Made by a program: the position numbers and the translations under genes. The notes below the pieces were generated by a model. The model searched no databases. It was not told where the DNA came from and saw only the letters and a list, made by a program, of their open reading frames with translations. This document shows, one piece after another, positions 58,340 to 64,000 of a DNA stretch of 64,000 bases (position 1 is its first letter; the number at the start of each line of letters is the position of its first letter). This stretch comes from JALHOP01 sp964484195 (GTDB lineage: Bacteria > Myxococcota > XYA12-FULL-58-9 > JALHOP01): NCBI GenBank assembly GCA_964484195.1, contig CAZAER010000018.1, positions 1 through 64,000 of the forward strand. Direction: 5' to 3'.

Positions 58340-58362
58340 GCGGATGTGATAGGCAGCCGCGC

Positions 58363-59562
58363 ATGCGAAAGCTGCGCGGCGTCGTCCTCTCGACCCTCTT
58401 TATCGCCTGCTCCTCGAACGTCGGCGGCGACCCGGGCATCCACGGCGACACCGATCACGATGGCGGCGACGACCTGTTGCCGGCCGATCAGGTGGGCGAT
58501 ACCGACACCGCCGGCGACGGAGACGATGACGGACCCGGAGACGATGGCGACCCCGCACCGCCGGCTGATCGCTTCGTGTACGTCAGCGGCCGCGGTGGCT
58601 TGCAACGCTTCCGCTTCAACGTCACCACGGCGACGTTGACTCTCGAGTCCACGACACCCGCTGGTAACAATCCCTCGTTCCTCGCGTTCTCGCAGGCGCG
58701 GAGCATCGTCTATGTCGCCGACGAAGACGGTCACGAAGTGCGCGCGTTCACCATCGGGACCAATGCTGCCCTGACGCCGCTCGGTCAGACGCGACCGACC
58801 GGCGGCGGCACCGCGCATGTGAGCATCGACAAGAGCGACGGCTACGTGTTCCTCGCGAACTACGGCGAAGGGACGGTGCGCGCCTATCCGCTGAATCCCG
58901 ACGGGTCGATCAGCAACACGCCACAGACGCTGACCGCCGGCGCAAACGCGCACGCCATCGTCGAAGGGCCCACCAACCACGTGGTGTACGTGCCCTGCTT
59001 GGGCGACGACAAAGTCGCGCAGTTCAGCTTCACCTCGAACACCCTAGCGTTCATCTCGGACGTGTCGCTCGACGTTGGCCCCGGTGATGAAGGTCCCCGC
59101 CACATCGCCATCCACCCGTCGAAGCCACTTGTTTATGTACTTAATGAGCTGAACTCGACGCTCGTGGCGTTCAGCATCAGCGGCGACGGAACGCTCACGA
59201 ACGCACGTACGCCGGTGAGCACCCTCCCCTCGACCTTCACCAATGCGAATAGCGGAGCCGAGGTGCAGGTCGCTCCGAGCGGCAACTTCGTTTACACGTC
59301 GAACCGCGGTCGCAACAGCATCGCCATCTTCAGCATCGCGAACGATGGCGCCGCGACCTTGCTCACCGACGAGGGCACGCGCGGCGGGAGACCTCGCCAC
59401 TTCTCGATCGACGCCTCCGGCGCCTGGCTCTTCGTCGCCAACCAGGACAGCGACAACGTCGCGGTCTTCAGCGTCGACCAAACGACCGGGCTCCTCACGC
59501 ATCGGAGCACAGTAGCGACCGGCAATGAGCCGCAGTTCGTGGCGCTGGTACCCGAACCCTGA
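58363..59562 (+). CDS. 6-phosphogluconolactonase-like propeller lipoprotein
   Basis: A 399-residue protein from ATG 58363. The lipoprotein signal (lipobox LFIAC) is followed by a ~40-residue Asp/Gly-rich linker. The rest is a seven-bladed propeller of the lactonase/YncE type: FVYVSGRGGLQRFRFN, YVFLANYGEGTVRAYPL, HIAIHPSKPLVYVLNELN, NFVYTSNRGRNSIAIF, WLFVANQDSDNVAVF. Family members hydrolyse sugar lactones, but exported versions are often binding proteins. Divergent from the carbohydrate-binding gene. Confidence 0.8.
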   Translation: MRKLRGVVLSTLFIACSSNVGGDPGIHGDTDHDGGDDLLPADQVGDTDTAGDGDDDGPGDDGDPAPPADRFVYVSGRGGLQRFRFNVTTATLTLESTTPAGNNPSFLAFSQARSIVYVADEDGHEVRAFTIGTNAALTPLGQTRPTGGGTAHVSIDKSDGYVFLANYGEGTVRAYPLNPDGSISNTPQTLTAGANAHAIVEGPTNHVVYVPCLGDDKVAQFSFTSNTLAFISDVSLDVGPGDEGPRHIAIHPSKPLVYVLNELNSTLVAFSISGDGTLTNARTPVSTLPSTFTNANSGAEVQVAPSGNFVYTSNRGRNSIAIFSIANDGAATLLTDEGTRGGRPRHFSIDASGAWLFVANQDSDNVAVFSVDQTTGLLTHRSTVATGNEPQFVALVPEP

Positions 59563-59601
59563 GGGCTGTGGTTCCGAACCCCCGGAAAACTGAGGGGCGG
59601 C

Positions 59602-59639
59602 GCCCCCCAAGAAGGTTCCTGGCCGCTTCTTGGGGCGCG
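59602..59639 (+). terminator. GC-rich hairpin after the lactonase-like gene
   Basis: Left arm GCGCCCCCCAAGAAG-like sequence and right arm CTTCTTGGGGCGC (59626-59638) pair with a two-base bulge around an 11-nt loop. It lies 40 nt past the stop codon. There is no clear T-run, so it may act as a stability or Rho-assisted terminator. Confidence 0.45.
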
Positions 59640-59692
59640 TAAGTGCTTGATTTCGTGTGATTGCACGGATGTTGCTTCGCCTGGTCGGTTGC

Positions 59693-61285
59693 ATGCGCGC
59701 AAAGGTCTTCATCCTCGGTGTTTTGGTGAGCGTCGCGTGCAGTGACGGCACCATTGGGGACACGCTCGACAAGCCGGTTGCGGCGCCGCTGGTGTTCACG
59801 AGCGAGGTGCGACGCTTGAGCTTGGTGGAGCTCGACCGCACGCTCCAGGCATTGCTCGGGGACACCACCTCGCCTGCTAGCCGGTTCCTCACGCCCGATC
59901 TGTTCACGCCCTACGACAACGACTACCTGCAGCAACAACCGTCCCGGGCCCTCATCGAAGCGCTCGATCAGATGGCCGCTGACGTCGCCAAGCGCGCGAT
60001 GACCGATCACCGCGATACCATCGTCGGCTGCACGCCCACCGGCGCCGGTGACACCGTTTGCATGCGCGACTTCATCACCCGCTTCGGCAAGCGAGCGCTG
60101 CGACGGCCCCTCGGCACTGACGAGATCGACGCGTACGCGGCGCTCCAGAGCTACGCGACCGAATCAGTGCCCGGTGTCGCGAACGACTTCTACACCGGCG
60201 CGGAGCTGGTCATCCGCGCCATGCTGCAGGACCCCGAGCTGCTCTATCGCGTGGAGGTGGGCGTGCCGACCGACAAGGCGCTCGTCACTCAGCTCGGCGA
60301 CCACGAGATCGTCACCCGCCTGGCGTTCCTGCTCTGGGGCGAAGCACCGGACGACGGCCTGATCGCCATCGCGGACAGCGGTGGCCTCGCAGATGCGCAG
60401 ACCCGCAGATCCGTCGCGAGCGGCATGATGGCCGACCCGCGTGCGCGCGCCCAGATCCAACGCTTCCACGCCATGTGGCTCGGCTACCGCGCCATCCCGC
60501 ACCCGCCAGCGCTCGCCCAGGCGTTCGGGCGCGAGACCTCGGCCCTCATCAACGACGTCGTCTTCGACAACGCCCGCGACTACCGCGAGCTGTTCACCTC
60601 GCCGCGCACCTTCATCGACGCAACCCTCGCGACGAACTACGCCTTGACCCTGCCGGGCGCAGCGCCCAATTGGGTCGACTACGGACCCGGTGGCCGTGCC
60701 GGCATCTTGTCGCACGGGAGCGTGCTGTCGACCTTCGGCAAGTTCAGCGACACGAGCCCCACGCAGCGCGGCATCTTCGTGCGCACCCGTCTGTTCTGCG
60801 AAGAGGTCGCGCCGCCACCACCAGACGCCAACGTCGATGCGCCGCCGTCGTCACCGGATGGCAGTCCCTGCAAGGTCGACCGCTACGCCCAGCACCGCGA
60901 AAGCTCGAGCTGTGCCGCTTGCCATGGTCGTCTCGATCCCATCGGCTTCGGCCTCGAGAACTACGACATGGCCGGCCGCTATCGCGATCACGATGACGGC
61001 CTCGATCAGTGCACCATCGACGGTCGCGGCGACATCCCCGGCATTGGCAGCTTCCAGGGGCCAAAGGAGCTGGCCGAGCTGCTCATTGGCTCGCACACGC
61101 TCGACGCGTGCGTGACCCAGCAGATGTACAGCTTCGCAATCGGACGGCCGCTTACCGGCGACGAGCTGCCTCAGGTCGAGCGCGCCACCCAGCGCTTCGC
61201 CGATAGCGGCTACGACTTCCGCGGCTTGCTGCTCGATTTCGTAGGCGACGACCTCTTCGTGCAGAAGCGCGAGCCGGCGCAGTGA
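59693..61285 (+). CDS. DUF1592/DUF1588-type lipoprotein with CXXCH motif
   Basis: A 530-residue protein from ATG 59693 (earlier in-frame GTG 59657 and ATG 59669), which yields lipobox LVSVAC. The domain order is as in the family: DUF1595 (KRALRRPLGTDEIDAY), DUF1592 (VTRLAFLLWGEAPDDGLIAI), DUF1588 (RAGILSHGSVLSTFGKFSDT; CAACHGRLDPIGFGLENYD) and DUF1585 (LDACVTQQMYSFAIGRPL). The CXXCH motif could bind haem. These proteins are abundant in Planctomycetes and myxobacteria; their function is unknown but they pair with DUF1552 partners. The next gene starts 8 nt later. Confidence 0.88.
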   Translation: MRAKVFILGVLVSVACSDGTIGDTLDKPVAAPLVFTSEVRRLSLVELDRTLQALLGDTTSPASRFLTPDLFTPYDNDYLQQQPSRALIEALDQMAADVAKRAMTDHRDTIVGCTPTGAGDTVCMRDFITRFGKRALRRPLGTDEIDAYAALQSYATESVPGVANDFYTGAELVIRAMLQDPELLYRVEVGVPTDKALVTQLGDHEIVTRLAFLLWGEAPDDGLIAIADSGGLADAQTRRSVASGMMADPRARAQIQRFHAMWLGYRAIPHPPALAQAFGRETSALINDVVFDNARDYRELFTSPRTFIDATLATNYALTLPGAAPNWVDYGPGGRAGILSHGSVLSTFGKFSDTSPTQRGIFVRTRLFCEEVAPPPPDANVDAPPSSPDGSPCKVDRYAQHRESSSCAACHGRLDPIGFGLENYDMAGRYRDHDDGLDQCTIDGRGDIPGIGSFQGPKELAELLIGSHTLDACVTQQMYSFAIGRPLTGDELPQVERATQRFADSGYDFRGLLLDFVGDDLFVQKREPAQ

Positions 61286-61292
61286 GGCCATC

Positions 61293-62816
61293 ATGACCAT
61301 CCGCTTGAACAGACGCGCCTTCCTCCGCAGCAGCGGTGGCCTCGTCCTCGGGCTTCCGCTCCTCGAAATCATGCTGAACAGCAACGGCACGGCGTTCGCA
61401 CAAACCGGCGGCGCCTTACCGAAGCGTTACGCTTTCCTCTTCGCCGGCCAATCCATCGGCGGCGACGGCTGGGCGAAGAACCAGCAACGGATCAACGGCG
61501 TCAACGTCACCGCCGAGCACTTCGTGGAACCGTCGGCGACCGGTCCGGGCTATGCGTTGACCACGCCCCTGCAGCCACTCTCGGCGCTCAAGAGCGATTT
61601 CAGCATCGTCAGCCGCCTGCGTATTCCCTACAACACGACATCATCCGCTACAGCAGACATCCCCGCGGGTGGAGCCTACCGTGACTTCCACGGCGGCGCG
61701 GCGGGGCCATTCCTGTCGGGCATGCGCTCGAACGCCAACAACTTCCGCGCTCGTGGCAAAACCCCCGACCAGTTCATCGCCGATCTGAACGTCGGGGTGA
61801 CGCCCATCGACACCCTCACCTACCGCTGCCAACCGGTCTTCTACATCAACGGCTACGACTTCTCTGGCCGGCAGTACATTTCCTACCGCGGCGACAACCA
61901 ACCGGTAAGCGCTCAGACGCAGCCCTCGGTCGCGTTCAACGCGATGATTGGCGCCGTCCCCACCGGTGACCCAGGGGAAAATGCCGCCATCGACTTCGCC
62001 AACCGGGCACGCAAGAGCGTCCTCGATCTGGTCGCGGACCGCAGACAACGCCTCATCGCGCGCGTGGGCGCAGCCGACCGCAGGCGTCTCGACGCGCATT
62101 TCGAAGAGGTGGTTGCGCTCGAGAAGCGCATCGCCGACCTCGCGCAATCGGGCATCGACGCCTGTGAGCCCCCCACCACGGTGCCGACCGATCCCCCCGT
62201 CGGCGGCGACAACGCGGGCTCGGGCTCAGGCGACATCGGCACCAACACCGGTTACAGCGGCGAGGAAGAGCGCGCGACCGCTTTCGCGGACCTCATCCAT
62301 TTCGCGTTCAAGTGTGACCTAACGCGGTCCGCGTCACTCCAGCTCACCACGTTCCAGTCGCACATGAACGTCATCGGCATCACCACCAGCCTGGGCTACC
62401 CGATCCGCGCCGACCTGCACGAGGTCGGCCACAACGGTGACGACCAGACACGCGGCCAGTTCGCGGTGAGCCTCATCTTGCAGTGGCACATCGCGCGCTA
62501 CGCCTATCTCTTGAACAAGCTCAAAGAGACCGACGAGGGCGCCGGCAAGCTCATCGACAATTGCGCCATCGTATTCGCGCCCGAGGGTGGCCACGGCCGC
62601 CAGCTGAACGACGCGGTCACGGACAATCAGACGCACTCGACCGAGAACATGGTGGCGCTAGTCGCCGGTCGCGCGGGTGGGCTCATGCCCGGCAAGCACA
62701 TCCGCACTAGCGGAGCACACCCAGCGCAGGTCTTTCTCTCGGCGATGCAGGCAGCCGGCTACACCGGGAACGCGCTCGGCGAGGTCACGGGCAACATTCC
62801 CGAGCTGTTCACCTAG
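61293..62816 (+). CDS. DUF1552 protein with Tat signal
   Basis: A 507-residue protein with a twin-arginine signal (LNRRAFLRSSGGLVLGLPLLE). It matches DUF1552: FAGQSIGGDG, FHGGAAGPFLSG, LEKRIADLA and a C-terminal HSTENMVALVAG. Residues ~290-315 are a Gly/Ser/Pro linker. Tat export implies folding or cofactor loading before export. It forms an operon with the DUF1592 gene (7-nt gap), the conserved pair of unknown redox role. It overlaps the convergent ArsA gene by 4 nt. Confidence 0.88.
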   Translation: MTIRLNRRAFLRSSGGLVLGLPLLEIMLNSNGTAFAQTGGALPKRYAFLFAGQSIGGDGWAKNQQRINGVNVTAEHFVEPSATGPGYALTTPLQPLSALKSDFSIVSRLRIPYNTTSSATADIPAGGAYRDFHGGAAGPFLSGMRSNANNFRARGKTPDQFIADLNVGVTPIDTLTYRCQPVFYINGYDFSGRQYISYRGDNQPVSAQTQPSVAFNAMIGAVPTGDPGENAAIDFANRARKSVLDLVADRRQRLIARVGAADRRRLDAHFEEVVALEKRIADLAQSGIDACEPPTTVPTDPPVGGDNAGSGSGDIGTNTGYSGEEERATAFADLIHFAFKCDLTRSASLQLTTFQSHMNVIGITTSLGYPIRADLHEVGHNGDDQTRGQFAVSLILQWHIARYAYLLNKLKETDEGAGKLIDNCAIVFAPEGGHGRQLNDAVTDNQTHSTENMVALVAGRAGGLMPGKHIRTSGAHPAQVFLSAMQAAGYTGNALGEVTGNIPELFT

Positions 62817-63907
62817 AGGTGTCGCGCCAGGGCTCGCAGCGCCGTTAGGTCGTGGATCTCCTCGATCTCGCGGGGCACCACGCCAACGTAACCCTCCCAT
62901 CGAGCCTCGCGCCGCAGCCGGTTCACCGACGCGGTGTCTTCGCGGGCTCTCGCGTTCATGTCCAAGGCGGTCGCAGCGAGCTTCTTCGCGAGCTCGCCAC
63001 CAATGACGCTCTCCACCAGCTGGGCAACCGCCTCCGGGCTCTCGACGCCGGAGCCGACGTTGGCGCGGTTCACCACGAAGCCCGTGAAGCTCAAGGCGCG
63101 CTTCCCCAGCTCGTTGCGCAGGAATACCGCATCCGCGACAACGAATGGATCCGGGGTCGTCACCACAACGAAGCCGCTATCGGTCGAGCGCAGTAGCATC
63201 TGGATGCTCGAAGCGCGCTTGCGTAGCTCGGCGGTCATCCCCTCGAGGTCACGCACGAAGGCGTTGAAGTCGGTGACGAACGCGTCGCCGAACACCTTGC
63301 CGAGCACGTCTCCCACGGCCCGAGCAGTTCGTTGCAAGACGATACGCGCGACGCCGGCCTTCTCACCGCCGCCGAGCAGCGTGAACCACTTGAAGATGCG
63401 CTCGTCGAGGAAGCGCAGCAGCCACTCGGGCGCTTCGATGAAGTCGACGACGTTCTTCGACGGCGGCGTATCCACGATCACCAAATCGAAGCCATGACGC
63501 TCGCGCAAATCGTAGAGCTTTTCGATGGCGGTGTACTCGAGAGTACCCGCAAGGGCACGCGACATCTGGCGGTAAATGACGTTGCCGAGCAGGCGGTCCG
63601 CTGTAGCGGGCGTCGGAGCGATTCGCCGCACCAGATCGTCGAGCGTGCTCGATTGGTCGAGCATGACCGCCCAAAGCTCACCTTTCGCCTCGGGGCCGAG
63701 GGCGACGCGACTCGGACTGTTGCCAACGACGACACCGAGGGCATCGGCGAGGCGACGCGCCGGATCGATGGTGAGCACGACGACACGCCGTCCCGACTCG
63801 GCAGCGGCGAGGGCCAGCGCGGCGCTCGTCGTCGTCTTGCCGACCCCACCCGGCCCTACACAAAGAATAACGCGCCGCCCCGCGGCGAGCTCGACCAGTG
63901 AGCTCAC
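62813..63907 (-). CDS. ArsA/GET3-like P-loop ATPase
   Basis: A 364-residue protein from GTG 63907. It has the deviant Walker A CVGPGGVGKTTTS, switch I region LTIDPARRLADALG and Asp in VDTPPSKNVVDF (switch II). This is the ArsA/MRP-type ATPase family, seen in pairs in actinobacteria and myxobacteria. Classical ArsA drives arsenite export, but the metal-binding Cys triad is not seen here, so another cargo or partner is likely. It overlaps the upstream ArsA-like gene (GTGA). Confidence 0.82.
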   Translation of the reverse strand: MSSLVELAAGRRVILCVGPGGVGKTTTSAALALAAAESGRRVVVLTIDPARRLADALGVVVGNSPSRVALGPEAKGELWAVMLDQSSTLDDLVRRIAPTPATADRLLGNVIYRQMSRALAGTLEYTAIEKLYDLRERHGFDLVIVDTPPSKNVVDFIEAPEWLLRFLDERIFKWFTLLGGGEKAGVARIVLQRTARAVGDVLGKVFGDAFVTDFNAFVRDLEGMTAELRKRASSIQMLLRSTDSGFVVVTTPDPFVVADAVFLRNELGKRALSFTGFVVNRANVGSGVESPEAVAQLVESVIGGELAKKLAATALDMNARAREDTASVNRLRREARWEGYVGVVPREIEEIHDLTALRALARHL

Positions 63908-64000
63908 GCGCGTAACAAAGCGTCTGCGATGGAGTCGACGAGGCCGACCCCGCGCGCCCGAGTCCAGGCGATGTGGTGAAAGCGCGCTTGCAAGCGCTCC
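63904..64000 (-). CDS. C-terminal end of an upstream gene, probably the paired ArsA-like ATPase
   Basis: A 31-codon fragment ends at the TGA 63904-63906, with its start beyond the window. The visible peptide (ERLQARFHHIAWTRARG followed by VGLVDSIADALLRA) is helical and basic, like the C terminus of the partner ATPase that precedes many ArsA-like genes. The 4-nt overlap with the next gene supports an operon; identity is inferred. Confidence 0.5.
   Translation of the reverse strand, partial: ERLQARFHHIAWTRARGVGLVDSIADALLRA

Overview
The window is about 64 kb of high-GC, densely packed bacterial chromosome. Its gene content points to the Myxococcota (probably the Polyangia side of the phylum): a secreted HYR protein with a MYXO-CTERM-like tail, a translationally coupled block of two outer-membrane barrels plus TPR proteins resembling the Glt/gliding machinery, a Hanks-type Ser/Thr kinase, many lipoproteins with Asp/Ser-rich linkers, a DUF1592/DUF1552 pair and an LTD protein. 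The assignment is inferred from gene content only. Neighbouring genes usually abut or overlap, convergent pairs included, and only one clear intrinsic terminator was seen.

Layout. 1-75: tRNA-Asp, cut by the window edge. 161-12.0 kb: an alternative-oxidase-like di-iron protein, a class 3 lipase, an alpha/beta-hydrolase lipoprotein, a large secreted lipoprotein, MltA, a phospholipase D gene broken by two frameshifts, an AXE1-type esterase, the HYR/MYXO-CTERM-like protein and a small unknown. 12.0-23.7 kb: MsrB, Amt with a PII protein lacking the uridylylation Tyr, a possible permuted-papain protein, a membrane HExxH protein, Nudix hydrolase with RF3 (prfC), a Pit phosphate transporter, a stand-alone receiver, DUF2934, a Sel1-repeat lipoprotein and a MenH-like hydrolase. 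23.7-29.4 kb: a tandem double-length UvrA. 29.4-34.1 kb: a CpaF-like protein without a Walker A motif, carrying an internal heptanucleotide repeat and coupled to a small membrane protein; then an orphan HicB-like protein and an NtrB-like histidine kinase. 34.1-37.3 kb: a coupled three-gene operon (double lamin-tail-domain lipoprotein, lipoprotein Staphylococcal-type nuclease, and an outer-membrane barrel with a periplasmic helix-hairpin-helix), the best candidate here for an undescribed envelope DNA-handling system. 37.8-41.1 kb: HNH endonuclease, then a GMC dehydrogenase with its Tat-exported small subunit. 41.1-50.1 kb: the six-gene Glt-like operon. 50.2-55.8 kb: kinase plus formyltransferase, peroxiredoxin, PilT-like ATPase with a coupled propeller-like lipoprotein, and a PilZ protein. 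55.8-64 kb: a secreted unknown, a carbohydrate-binding lipoprotein, a lactonase-like propeller lipoprotein, the DUF1592/DUF1552 pair, and ArsA-like ATPase genes running off the window.

Common themes are envelope and surface biology (lipoproteins, outer-membrane barrels, type IV pilus/gliding-related proteins, c-di-GMP binding) and exported oxidoreductases or hydrolases. A dispersed 14-bp palindrome (consensus TCCGCTnnAGCGGA) recurs across the window, mostly inside genes, more often than composition alone would predict by my rough estimate.
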